A stretch of DNA of 64,000 nucleotides from Monarcha castaneiventris obscurior (Eukaryota; Chordata; Aves; Passeriformes; Monarchidae), in the NCBI GenBank assembly GCA_026261815.1, contig JAMPIT010000476.1, positions 4,119,501 to 4,183,500 on the forward strand, given 5' to 3'. Of the stretch, positions 37,986 to 49,409 are shown one piece after another. The notes under the pieces are model-generated. The model was not told the origin of the DNA and did no database searches. It was given only the letters and a program-made list of their open reading frames with translations. Both the position numbers and the translations under genes were made by a program. Within the stretch, counting starts at the first letter, position 1. Each line of letters begins with the position of its first letter.

Positions 37986-40900
37986 CAGCTCTTTCCAGTA
38001 ATGAAAATATATAGCGCAAAACGCAGCAAATACAGACTGAGCCGTGTGTAAAATATGATGGCAATGGTCTCGGCCGTCACAGCATGGAGAGAAGTGGCTG
38101 TAACCCCCACCACCCCCACAGGCCTCACAGCTGCTCCCACAACACCTCCACAGAACACAAACAGGTAGCAGGACAAGAAGAATCACAGCAATGGGTCAGG
38201 GGCTAAAACCATCCAGTCTGGGACCGGTACCAGGGTAAGGTAGAAAGCCTCTCCCAGGAAAAACAAATACAGATTCATTATTGTTCTTGGCACTAAAGGT
38301 TGCTTGGAATTGGGACAGAAAGGCAAAGCAGGCTTTATTTTATTGTGGGTTGTTTGGGGGTTTTCTGCAAAGCCTTTTTTTGTGTGCAAACCCCTTTGCA
38401 GGGAAGGAGCAGGGAACAGCTGCAGAGGCTGGAGGCAGGTTCAGCTCGCTGCACACCAAGAGCGGGGCTGGGGCCGAGGCTCTTTCTGCCCGGGGGTTTA
38501 TCTGAAGCAGAGTCAGGACAGCAAAGCTTCACCTCACCTCTGAGGTGCCACGGGTGGGGTGCAGGTGACCCCTGCAGCCATGCCCCGATGCTGGCGTGCT
38601 CCCACGGGAGCAGACAGCATGGAAAAAGAAGAGATGCTGTGAAAAACAAGGTAATTTAGGTCCTCCCCCGCCCATTCCCAGCCTCGAAGGGAACTGAGCA
38701 TCTTGGCAGGGAAAAGTCATCTGAAGGGCCCAGGGTTTTTTCCCCCCTCAGCTCTGAGGAGCAGGTCTCCCTGGACCTGCACAGCCAAAATCTGTGCAGA
38801 AGATACAACAGAAAAAAAAAAAGATCCCTCTAAGATGCCACTGGAAAAAGAAAGACAAAAAGCAAATTTTTTTTTCCTTGTCAGAAAGACACCGAGTCCT
38901 ACACCTTGGGTGAGAAAGAGATGATTTAACGAGAAAAAGATGTCACTAAATCCCTGGGCTATAAATCATTCTTCTTACAGTCTTGCAGCAAAAACACTTA
39001 ACAGCCGTTCTGTGCAGCACGAGCACAGGAGCCCGTGTGGGGGATTGCATCTGATCCAGGATAAACGGGCAAATGGGCCCAGCCACTTGTTTTATAGGTG
39101 TAGGAGAATTATACAGCACCTGGGAAATATTTCCTGCTCCTGCTGAGTTGCAGGCTAATGTCACAAAGACGATGCAGTTGGCAATAGATGTGCCTGGAAG
39201 ATTCAAGGTCTGTGTACTGGGGGCACGCTGGGAGGAGGGTGTTGCAATAAAAACCTTTTGATCACTCATGCAGGTGCCTTCATCAAGCAATTTACAATTT
39301 ATTTAATTTATTGTCAAATAAAAAGCAAGAAGGAAAAAAAGTCTGCTGCATTAAAGCAGAGATTGGTGCCAGCAGCCTCCCACACACAGGGTCTGGGTTG
39401 TGATGCTGTAGGGAAACCTCCAGTGGGGATGTGTGTGACCAGGGCAAGTGTCAGGAGAATTTCCAAAGGGTTCAGATGGACATATCCTGATACAGAAATC
39501 ATTAAGCCAGACGCAAGAGGATGCTCTATTGCTGCATTGATTTAATTGCTAAAGAAGAGGTAATTGCTTGGGGAGTAGTGCCCGTGATCCGATTATAGTC
39601 AGTAGGAGCAGAGGGCAGCCCCAGCCAGCAATAGAGCCTCTCACTGCTTCAAAAATGCTGAAATAAATCAGGGGAAATTACCAGCAAAACTGACTGGGTG
39701 GAAAAAAACAATAACTAAATGGCTGTGAATGGAAAGTGAAAGAGCTCTTTAAGAAGTGTTGTAGAAACAGTGAAGGAAACAATTTACCCACAAGTTAGCC
39801 TGACAGCTGTTACAAATCAGAAAACAATAGCTGGGAAACAAGAAAGGGAAAGGTGTCTGAAGAAGATGCTATGAGAAGCACGGGAAACTGGGATGAGAAG
39901 CAAAGTAATAATAAAATTTTCAGTGTTGGTATAGATGCCACTGTTCCAAGGAGGAGAATTTAAACAGAGTGAGAAAAGAGACAGCGGATCCTCCTGTGGG
40001 CAGGAAAGGTTGGCAGTTTGGAAAAGGCAGGCAGGTGTGATTGAAAGAAGGAGGGCATGCATTTATACCAGCTGAAGGTGATGGATGCTCTCTCTTCTAT
40101 TTTCACCAAAGAGGCATATTTAAAATTGGCTGACCTACCTAGCTGCCTCTCTGGAGCCTGCAGCACTGGGCAGGTCACTCCTGCCCCATGTTTAGTGGCT
40201 GAACCGGGCTGGAGCTGCTTTCCCCTGCCTGGAGCACACGGAAGCAGATGGAAACTGAGGGGCTGTGGACACCATCAGGGGGTGGATGGCAGTGAGTATT
40301 GTGCCCAAGTCACTGTGATGCCACCCTCTTCCTGCCCCTTGCTCCCCACATCTTTTGCAGGGCTGATCTCCATGGTGGTGATGAGAGGCTCTGTGTGCCC
40401 ACCAGTGCCTGAGGACTGGGCGAGAGGGGGCCAAAAGCAGCTGGGAGCTGAGAAGATCACACCAGGCCCTCAGGTGCCAGCTGTGGTCCTGATACGACTT
40501 GCTGGAACTGAGCTCTACTTCTGCTCCAAGGGCACATGAAGGTAGCTTTCAGGTCCTGGCTGCAATAGGAAGCATCTCCCTGGGGAAGATCCAGCTGGTT
40601 CAGTGAGGAGCAGCACTCCCTGCCGGGAGAGGCAGGACCTGCTGTGGGTGGTGGTTTCGGGAGCATCACTGCTCACCCGCTCTTCTGCCAGCAGTTTTGC
40701 TCATCTGAGGGAAACCACTGTTGCGGTGACTGCTCAGTGTCCCACTGCCCTTTCTGTCTGGCAGAAAGCACCACAGACACCCTCAGCCCTGATTTTCAGG
40801 TTCCTGTAACCACCAAAAAGCAGATCTGCTGCCTATCCCACGTGCATTTGGAGAGCTGCTGGCATGACTGAGGACATCCCCTCCTAACTGCTCAGCAGAG

Positions 40901-42299
40901 TCACCTCTCAGTCAGCCTCCTCTGCTGTTGGACCAGAACAACTTCATCATGTTTCACTGTTGGTTCAAATATTTCCATTGTGATCCCAAGGAGAACAGCC
41001 ACGAGTTAATGAGGGGTCTTTGTTTTCCTGAACTCTGAATGTGCCACAGCACTGAAGGGGCAATTATTGAGAGCTGGACATTAACCTCCATATCAGCCTG
41101 GTCTCGCTGCTTTTCATTCCTTTGGTTCTATTGATCCTCTTTTCTTAACTTGTTCTTGCTTCCTCTTTTTTAAAGACTTAGAAATTAACGGGCAGCTCAA
41201 AGGAAGCACTGCTGCTGTAATGAAAAAATATAGCAGTTCAGTGCTGTAACTTTCTGGCTGTTCTCTTGGGCCCTCGTTACGTTTGTTTCCATCTGAACAC
41301 CATTTCCGTACAACAGCTCCAAACAATATTGTATTAGCCTTAATTCTGACCCTGCTGCAATTTCTACCAGAAAATTGTTTCAGCTCGGAAATGGGCAGAT
41401 TTGCTCTTCAGGCCAATGAAAACAAGTCTGCAAGGTTGAAAAGAAGATGTCAAAAGCAGGCACTAAAGATCACTTAAAATGATAACAGTTGTACTTGAAG
41501 CAAAAATCATATACAAAGCTTTCATCTAGCAATTTTCATCCTCAGACAGCGAAAGTGCTTTACAACAGAGTTCACTGTCGGCAGCCCTGTTTATAAAGGT
41601 GATCAGAAATATGGCTTTTGCTTTCTTTGCTGTGTTTCTCGACCCCAAACCACCTTGTTAACCAGGCTCAAAGGCTTTCCTGCTCCCCCAGGATGTGTCA
41701 GTGCCCACCTGGCTGAGCAGAGATGCTCCCAGTGATTGCACCTCAGGGTCTGGCACCAGGGCCAAGGAGAGGTTTGTTCCTGCCTGATTAGCTGAATCCT
41801 CCTTTTTTCCTTTTGTCTTCCCACTGAATAAAGAGAGTTGGCTTTAATCAGAGAGGGGATAACGCAGCTGCTTGGCTTCTATGCCCTGTTCGCTCGTCCT
41901 CATGCTGCAGAGGTAGCTGGAGCCACCAAAACGTCCTGTATCTCTAGGTCCTCAGCTGTGTGGCTACCAAGCACTTTCCCCCTGTTTCTGACTGAACTTT
42001 TTGCTCATTTTAATGGAGAGGTTTCCTCAGCTGCTGGAAGTGGGTGGATTTTTCCCAAGCTGAGTGCTGCCCGATGGCACCCTGACACCTACCCACTGGT
42101 TTTCCTCACACCTGCTTACTTCTGCAAAGTATCTGGTGCACCAGAAATGCTGCTGCAATGGCTGCAGAGGGGTTTTTATTTAACTCTGAGAGCTGGCCAG
42201 GGGGTAAGAGGTTGCACCTTTGGCTGGGCTCGTGCTGGGCTTCCCCTCTGCATCTCCTCTTTGCTGTAGAAATGCTGGCACCGCTGAGTTTGCTGCCAA
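37986..42299. other. Non-coding, with small AT-rich patches
   Basis: No exon recognised. AT-rich patches at about 39280-39350 (ATTTACAATTTATTTAATTTATTG), 39535-39590 (GGTAATTGCTTGG) and 39650-39920 may be regulatory or very old repeats. The rest is ordinary mixed DNA. Confidence 0.35.
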
Positions 42300-42490
42300 G
42301 TAAAGCTCGGCAAGGAAATCATTCCTGCAGGAAGTTTAATTGCAGCCATTAAGCCTTTAATCTAGCCATGGTGTGCATCTCTAAATGGCGATGCCATTGC
42401 TGAAATACAGGCACACAGCCACATTCCTGCTCGCCGCTGCCTTAGCATTGTGTTTACAGCTATTTTTAGTGACCAAGAAGCAGGTAGCTC
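42300..42490. promoter_or_regulatory. Candidate regulatory element
   Basis: Contains AGTTTAATTGCAGCCATTAAG, CTTTAATCTAGCCATGG, AAATGGCGATGCCATTGC (a short inverted repeat around GGCGATGCC) and GTGTTTACAGC (forkhead-like). Complex sequence, no frame. Confidence 0.28.
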
Positions 42491-43959
42491 CACACTCACT
42501 TGGCCAGAAAATTAATTTTTAAAAAAATAAATAAAACACATACACACACACAAGCAAACCAATCTATCCTTGGAAAATACCCTCCCCCAGCTCGCAGTTC
42601 CAAGGACCGTGAGCGCTGTTTGCAGCTGGCTGTGTCTGGGCTTTTCTGCTGCTGAGGCCTCATGGCCTGAGCCCAGCTGGGACACAGAGATCCCCACCCT
42701 GCTGGCTCAGCCCCCTCCCTGACACTCCACAAGGCCCATGGGGAGAGGGAAGAGCCCATCAGGTCTCTGCTCTCCCTCATCACTGCAGCCCAGCCCAGCC
42801 TGACCCACCTGCTCCCCCTGTGTGCTTGTGACCCCAACCTCCCCTCGCTGTCCCATCACCCTCCCTTTGGTCCCACCAGCATGCTCTTGGAAGCTCCCAT
42901 TGATCCCAGAGCTCAGGATGAACATGTGCTCCAGACCTTAACATTAAAGCGATGCATTGTGAGGTGTTAGAAAAGGAGCAGTGTGGCTCACCTGGGGGGC
43001 TGGGGAAGGAGGTGCTGGTGACCAGCATGGGCTTGCTCACCAGTGGAGGCTGATGCTATAACTGCACTGCAAGTCCCTTCCTCTGGTTCCTCGGGGTCTC
43101 CATCCACAAGGAAAAGCCAAGGAGACCCCAGCAGAGCCCTTTGGAGATGTGTGACAGGAATGGAGTTTCCCCACCAAGAGGAGTGGCTGTCAGAGACACA
43201 GCGGCTTCCCAGCCCACCTTACAACCAGGGCTCAGGACCCTCATCTGAGGCAGAAAGAGCTTTGATTTTTGTCCAGTCACATCTAAATGAGCTGTTCTGT
43301 GTGAAAACAGATGCTTAAAACTTTTATACAAACATGGACAAAGTGGGATACCCCCCAAAAGGCTGCTTTAAATAGAGATTTCACTTCATTGGGATGTCTT
43401 ATTGCAGTAAAATCTTATCTGCAAGTTTCAGGGCTGCCTGGGAAATCTTGCTGCCTCGCCAGGGAAAAGGATATTTAAAAAGGATTAAATCTGACAGTCT
43501 TATACTAAAAGTGGATTTTTAAGACATAAGCAAAGGCTCGAGTTGGAAAGGTTAGTGGGCTGTTGAAAATGCATCTGCATTTAAGTTAATAAAACTTAAT
43601 TTCTAACTGGTTATTAACAGACTGGGTGTGATGAGCCGTGTGGCTGCTGGGCTCAGGTACAGATGAAGGCAGGCAGGGGCTGTGGCAGTGATGGGAAGAG
43701 AGGGGAGTCAGAACTCCCCTTTCAGCACAGACTCCCTCCCAGTCTCCCCAAATGCTGCAGAGGTCCTGGGAGGGCAGAAGCACAACACAGGACAACAACA
43801 GCAGGCCTGTGAAAGCAGGCACTCAGAAGGGTTGGTTGGTATATTGAGACCCCACCAGCAAGAAAAGCTATGACCCACATTTAAAGCATATTAGACACCA
43901 AAGAGCCCGCTTCTCCTTCCAGATGGGAGGTCTCATCACCCTTCCCCTCATCCCACAGG
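42491..43959. other. Non-coding, no gene recognised
   Basis: GC-rich 42.55-43.3 kb, AT-richer 43.35-43.6 kb. No exon recognised. Open frames overlap in opposite directions. Confidence 0.4.
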
Positions 43960-44240
43960 AGAACCCGTGCATCAATTAGTGCTTGGCTCACCCTACAGCT
44001 ATGAAGTAATTCAAATCAATCAAACACATCGTCTCCTTGCCCATTAAGGCTTGCTCCAATTAGCTTCAGCTTTAACACAGAGCAAGTAAGATATAAATTC
44101 TGTTTCACAAAGCTCCCACCTATATTTCTCCCCAAATGTTGAAATGACATTTCTGCCCACTGAAAATAGGACCTTGGAAAAGACTCTCTGGATAGTTAAT
44201 TCGCTAGAAAATACAACTGACAGCCCAATTAATCTCACAG
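43960..44240. promoter_or_regulatory. AT-rich candidate regulatory element
   Basis: Contains CATCAATTAGTGC, GAAGTAATTCAAATCAATC, CCCATTAAGGC, CCAATTAGC, GATAGTTAATTCGC and CCCAATTAATCTCAC. Six homeodomain-type cores occur in 280 bp of complex sequence. Confidence 0.35.
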
Positions 44241-46429
44241 CCTGTGACTTTTAAACCAGGGCTGTCAGTGTAGGCGCTCTGGGATGAGAACAGGAGAGGC
44301 TGGATAAATATCACAAGATGCTGCTGTCCCGGAGATATCCAGCCCCTCTCTGGAGCCTGGCAGCATGCCCGCTCTGCCCACGGTCTGTGTGGCTGCCCAG
44401 ATGCCCATGGGCTGCCCTGAGCTCCGACCTGGAGCCTTTGTGCACAGCTGGCATGGACCTGGCTGGTGGGACAGGGACCATTGTCCACAACCCAAACCAG
44501 CACCAAACTTGCCTGGCACAGTGTGGAACCAGAGAGCTGAGCTGAGTTGTGCTGTGCCATAGAGGCACCACAGAGCCAGAAATTCTGTCAGTCAAAGCTA
44601 CTGTCCCACACACGAGACCCAGAGCCCAAAGCCAGCACAGAAAGAGCCCCCAAAAGGAAATGCTTTGCTTCCCATTTTCCTTTCCGACGAATGGTCCCAC
44701 TGAGCTCTTTACCACAGCCCTTGTCAGCTGCAAACACAAACACCCTTGGTAAATAACTGGGCACGTGCTTGTGGAAGGGCTCCCGCTGCCAGTGGCTCAG
44801 CCTCACCAAACAAGTCCCCCAGGCTGCTGGCCATGGCAGCTCCACCTCTCGGGGCCAGGGCTCCATCACACATCTGTGTCCCAACGTGGATTTAGGGGCA
44901 CAGCTGACACCACTGTGCCTGGCACCACACCAGCCACACTTAAGGGATGTGGGCAGAGGGACGCAGTGACAGCTTTGCAGGCAGCTGGATGTGGCTGTGA
45001 CCTCACCAGAAACAAGCCATCCCTTCAGCTCCCACACAAATTATAGGATCAGCCTTGTAGTCCCTTTAGAGCATTAAGTACCTAGTTCCTTGTGTTGCTT
45101 TTGTTATCCTTACTACTATTTACTATCATCATCATCTTCTTCTCTACAGGTATAGAAGCACCACAGGCTGTCAGGTTCTGGGGTGGCAACAGCTCAAATC
45201 CTCTCTGATTCCTGCATGGAATCCTTGCCATAAAAAAGGTATCTAGTGGGTGTCACTTTCCTCAGCTCCATCTCTGTGTGCCAGAGGAAACGGCAGCACT
45301 TTCCTGCTGTTTTGTTCTTGCTGCTATCTCCTGATCTGCAGATTGAATACATCACACTGTCATCTCCTAGCCTTGATCCCAAGGCAGGATCAATGGGATT
45401 AAATTCCAGCTTTTCTTATAACCTTTCTTCCAAGAGCTGACTTGAATAACACACCGTGATGTCCCTCAGCATCCCATGCTGCACCCTGGCAGCCACAAGT
45501 GTGCCCTTGCATCCCTCCCTGGCAGCAGTTTTCAGGCTGGAAGTTGTTCCAGGAGAACAGGGTAGTCCAAAACCTGATGGCACAAATGCTGCTGAGGTAT
45601 AATTGCTGTGACCCAAGCCACGGCAAGTGCCATTGAGAGCCTGGAAATTGCTGGGAGGTGCCTGTTGTCCCCCATTCCTGCCTGTTTCTAAATTTACCAG
45701 GAAAGGGAGCAGCTCACTCCAATGCAGACTGAAAATTCCCCGTGTGGCCCACACCACAAATGAGTGAGCCCTCTGTGCTACCCCCAACATGCAGGAAAAT
45801 TGCATTTCAACCCTGCACTAACAAAGAGCAGCCGTGCACACTCAACAGTACTGAGTTCCTTTATAAAAACATGGTTTTGCTCTGCTCTAATTGCTCCAGA
45901 TGAAGCAATTGCATTATGGTCCCTTCCAGTCATTGTCCCTCGCCAGCGGACGCTCTCCACCAGCTCGCAAAGTTGGCCCTCAACACGGATTAGATCTGAG
46001 TGCTCAGGAGGTGGAACAGTGTCTGCCCTGCCTGTCATACCTTGCTGGGAAGGATGGGTACAAACAGGCTCTCACAGCTTTCCCAAACTCCTGATGCAGG
46101 CTGGAGTCAGGGGCCAGGAACCGACCAGGCTGGGCAGAGATCCTCTTCCAGCCACACCAAGGGGTTAATTTAGGGAAGAGAGAGACCAGCAGACCTTCTC
46201 TGTTAAGCAGGGGTGCAGCCACACTACTTTACTCAATCTCAGCTCCTAACCAGGGCTTTGGGTGCTGTCTCTGTGTCCTGAGGCTCAGCCTGGCTCTGCT
46301 CCCATCCCAGCAGGTTCCCAGGTACCCAGGGGATACCTGGAGGCTTGCAAGCTCCAGGCAACAAGGTCTCACTTGGGCACTGCACTAGCACTTAGGGAAA
46401 AGAGCAGAATAGATGTTCTTACAAAGCTG
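44241..46429. other. Non-coding, no gene recognised
   Basis: GC-leaning with many overlapping chance frames on both strands. A short ATCATCATCATC-like patch lies near 45127-45140. No exon or repeat family recognised. Confidence 0.4.
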
Positions 46430-46525
46430 GCATTCTAAAATATGATACAAGCTAGGCCATAACTCACCTGACCTTGCATTTCGCATCATTTCTAATGACA
46501 TCTGTCATTAATAAATAGCCTGTCA
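46430..46525. promoter_or_regulatory. Compact candidate regulatory element
   Basis: AT-rich island with AAAATATGATACAAGC, TTTCGCATCATTTCTAATGAC and GTCATTAATAAATAGCC flanked by GC-richer DNA. Enhancer-core-like. Confidence 0.3.
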
Positions 46526-46766
46526 CTTCCCTCTGCTCTCAGGCTGCTGCTGCAGAGCACAGGGTGTCCCTCCTTCAGGCACTTAGCCCTGGGAGATGTT
46601 CCCTCCTGCCATTGTTTTCCCATTCAGCAGCCAGCAAGGGGCAAAGGACCAGAGGGACTGGAGCTCTTCTGCTTTGGGATGGCACAGCTGGTGTGATGGC
46701 TTGGAAAGGTCCAGGCTGTGGCTCGGGGCTGTTGTTGCCCTGCCCACCCCATGCCCAGCTCCCGGG

Positions 46767-46795
46767 CACGCACGCACACACACACACACACACAC
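46767..46795 (+). repeat. CA microsatellite
   Basis: CACGCACG followed by an uninterrupted (CA)n run of about ten units. Confidence 0.95.
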
Positions 46796-46807
46796 TCCTG
46801 CCTGCCT

Positions 46808-46945
46808 CAGGAATTGCCCATTGCCATGGAAACGGTGGTGACATCAGACACTGCTAACGTTATTCCAGTGACTAATTGCTTTATGAACGGGGAGCCAAAT
46901 TACTGGAACAATTTCCAGGCCCCAGAGATCTGTATTTAACATTCA
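46808..46945. promoter_or_regulatory. Candidate regulatory element with RFX X-box-like site
   Basis: A near-palindromic ATTGCCATGGAAAC at 46820-46833 resembles the RFX X-box (GTTGCCATGGYAAC type). It is followed by a CRE-like TGACATCAG at about 46839-46847, then GTGACTAATTGCTTTATG and GCCAAATTACTGG. The sequence is complex and non-coding. The motif match is by eye against the known consensus; binding is inferred. Confidence 0.35.
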
Positions 46946-47711
46946 GGCAGATGCCAAAGAGTGTCCCTCACCTGCAGGGATGCCGGGCAGGACTGCACAA
47001 GGACAGCTGGGGACCCTTGCCCAGGCTTGGACGTGTGGCACAGAGGGGCTCTTTGGGCTGCAGCCCACTTTGACATTGAATTCTAATTTTCTGTGCTTCT
47101 TGAGAGCTGTTTTGTACCAGTTTAAGCTGCCTGGGTAGTGCCTAGACTCTAGTTCAGGCGTACTCCTGTTCTTCCTTCTCCCAGGGATGTGTGGTACCTG
47201 CTGCTGCTGACACCAGGCTGCCTGGCCTTTTTGCTCTTTTCTCTTTCTCCTCGCATGCCTTTTTCCTTCTCTGTGGCTCTTTTGAGCTGAAGGTCCATAG
47301 GATGAAGATCCTATCATCCCAGAAAGTGCAGCTTTCCAGCACACTGCTTCGTGCCGCCCCTATGGCCATTCCTGTCTCTGGCCACACAATTGGAAGCTCC
47401 ACACGTGGCAAGTGCCTGCTCATACCTGTCCTTCACGGGAACTGCTTCTTATGCTCCTACTCCAAGAACCCTTCCCAGCTTTCACACCCACTGCTGTGCC
47501 CAGAACCCCTTCAGGCAGGGCAGCTGTGTCTGTGCAGCTCAGAAAGGGAACAACAACCCCACAGTGCACTCCAGGGCTTGCATCCACAATGGCTAACCCC
47601 AAAGATGAAGCAGAAACATCTCCGTTTCAATGGCAAGACTGAAAGCTGATGCACTGCTTGCCCTGCCCACTCCTAATGCTCAAGGATGGTACAAGAACCT
47701 TTGCTGCCTCT
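46946..47711. other. Non-coding, no gene recognised
   Basis: Includes a pyrimidine-rich patch (about 47225-47285) that drives the open frame at 47191-47649. No exon supported. Confidence 0.4.
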
Positions 47712-47991
47712 GACAGAATCAGAGAATGGTGACAGAACCTTCCACTAGACCAGGTTGCTCAAAGCCCCATCCAACCTGGCCTGGAACACTCCAGGGATGG
47801 GACATCCGCAACTGCTCTGGGCACCTGTGCCAGGGCCTCTCCACCCTCATAGCGAACAATTTCTTCCTGACATCTAATCTAAACCTGCTCTCTTTCAGCT
47901 GGCAGCCATTCCCTCATCAAATGTCCCTCTGCCTCTATTTTATAAGCCTCTTTCAGGTACTGGAAAGATGCTACAAGCCTGAACAACCTAC
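47712..47991 (-). mobile_element. CR1 LINE fragment, antisense
   Basis: Reading the minus strand gives a CR1 3' segment. On the plus strand it shows as ACAGAATCAGAGAATGG (inverted 3' octamers), CTAGACCAGGTTGCTCAAAG, CCCCATCCAACCTGGCCTGG, CAATTTCTTCCTGACATCTA and ATCTAAACCTGCTCTCTTTC. The element's 3' end is at 47712. It is 5'-truncated, with an apparent internal loss near the right boundary, and is non-coding. Confidence 0.9.
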
Positions 47992-48593
47992 AGTGAGGTC
48001 AGACGTCCTACAGCTCACATGGTGAGTGTCTGTGCTGGAGGATGCTGCTTATCCCCTCAGTACATCATTTCACAGAATTCATCAGACTTCAGAACAAGGC
48101 AAAACTCTAGGAAGAACAGACTTTGCCACAAGAGCTGATGTGAGAGGCACTCAGGGGGTTGGCTGTTCAATTATTTTGTTTTCAATCAACAAACACCATA
48201 AAAAGGCCCCAGTTAGAGACAACACCCAGGACAGTGAAGCTTCTGCTCTCAGCAGGAGACAGACAGCTGTGGGTGCAGGGCTCACACTTGTGGACTGCTT
48301 TTCTCTGAATCTGCTGGATCCTGGAGCCATCTGATGGGACAAAAAAGAAAAAAAAACCAAAAACCAACCAGGCCAGCTCTGTATGTTTATTCATTTAAAT
48401 ATTGTAAATCCCTTCCTTAAGGATATGTGATAGCTTATTGCATCAGCAATTTATAACTCCTGGCTCCCTACAGCATCCTAACTGCTTATGGCTCTGCGTT
48501 ATTTACTGCCTGACACCGAAATGAGAAACACGATGAGAAATTGTTGAGGAGTTATTCAGGCGCCCTGGATGCAGCGCCGAGGCGCTGGCACAG
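47992..48593. other. Non-coding spacer
   Basis: Contains an A-rich patch (about 48340-48365) and an AT-rich segment at 48380-48440. No gene recognised. Confidence 0.4.
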
Positions 48594-48873
48594 CTTGGCG
48601 CACCCAGCCCTCCGTGCCCATCTTGGAGCACCCAGCCCTCCGTGCCCAGCTTGGCACACCCAGCCCTCCGTGCCCATCTTGGAGCACCCAGCCCTCCGTG
48701 CCCATCTTGGAGCACCCAGCCCTCCGTGCCCAGCTTGGAGCACCCAGCGCTCCGTGCCCATCTTGGAGCACCCAGCGCTCCGTGCCCAGCTTGGAGCACC
48801 CAGCCCTCCGTGCCCAGCTTGGAGCTCCCAGCGCTCCGTGCCCAGCTTGGAGCACCCAGCCCTCCGTGCCCAG
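48594..48873. repeat. 28-bp minisatellite, 10 tandem copies
   Basis: Ten head-to-tail units of exactly 28 bp, each starting CTTGG and ending CTCCGTGCCCAG or CTCCGTGCCCAT, with no length variants. Copies vary mainly at unit position 16 (C in seven, G in units 6, 7 and 9) and at the last base (G in units 2, 5, 7, 8, 9 and 10; T in 1, 3, 4 and 6). Units 1, 3 and 9 have extra substitutions at positions 6-9. The minus strand is G-rich with three GGG runs per unit. Because 28 is not a multiple of 3 and the unit lacks stops, all six frames stay open across the array. The long open frames here are therefore an artefact of the repeat. Confidence 0.97.
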
Positions 48874-49073
48874 CCTGCGGGCGGGCCAGCAGTGCTGCCT
48901 CCCTGCCCGCAGCCCCCTGGCTGTGCCGCAAGCCCCTCCAAGCCCTCGGGGTGCTGGGGCAGCCACTGTCTGAGCATCACCACCACGATGAGTGGCAGAG
49001 AGCGATGGAGCGCTGATTGCAGCAGCAGGCTGGGCATTGTTCCTGTGCCCGAGCCCCGGTGACTCCGAGCCGC
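48874..49073. other. GC-rich, CpG-containing flank of the minisatellite
   Basis: GC-rich DNA that, with the minisatellite and the G-tract at 49074, forms a CpG-containing region of about 550 bp. It could be a weak CpG island, but no exon or TATA-like element is evident. Confidence 0.35.
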
Positions 49074-49099
49074 GGGCAGGGCAGGGCAGGGCAGGGGGG
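49074..49099 (+). other. Canonical G-quadruplex motif
   Basis: Five G tracts (49074-49076, 49079-49081, 49084-49086, 49089-49091, 49094-49099) separated by identical 2-nt CA loops. Four or more G3 tracts with loops this short are the classic requirement for a stable parallel quadruplex. Folding is inferred from the rule, not shown. Confidence 0.8.
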
Positions 49100-49409
49100 C
49101 GGCAGCGCCTGGGAATTACCCAGTGCCTGCTCGCAGGGCTCCGCGGCTGCTTTCAGCACAGCAGCCCACTCGCAGATCCCCATCCATCACGAAATGTCAG
49201 GCCCTCCTACAGGGAGAAGTTAAGAACAGACCGGCCTTTTTTTCTTTTCCACCGGCAGACAAAAAAATTAGTATTTCTCCTTTTGTTTTTTTCTTTCCTT
49301 CTAGCCACCAAAGTGCACTTTCCCGTGCTGGACAGACACACGGCTTTCCCCGCGGGCTGCCAGCGGCTCTGGCTGCAGCCCGGGAGACCACGGCATCAGC
49401 TCTTGCTCA

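Noticed and set aside
48594..48873. CRISPR-like array
   Set aside because: The units are directly adjacent with no unique spacers, and the genome is vertebrate. It is a minisatellite.
48503..49062. Six overlapping open frames encoding repeat peptides
   Set aside because: They are the product of a stop-free 28-bp tandem repeat, not evidence of a gene.
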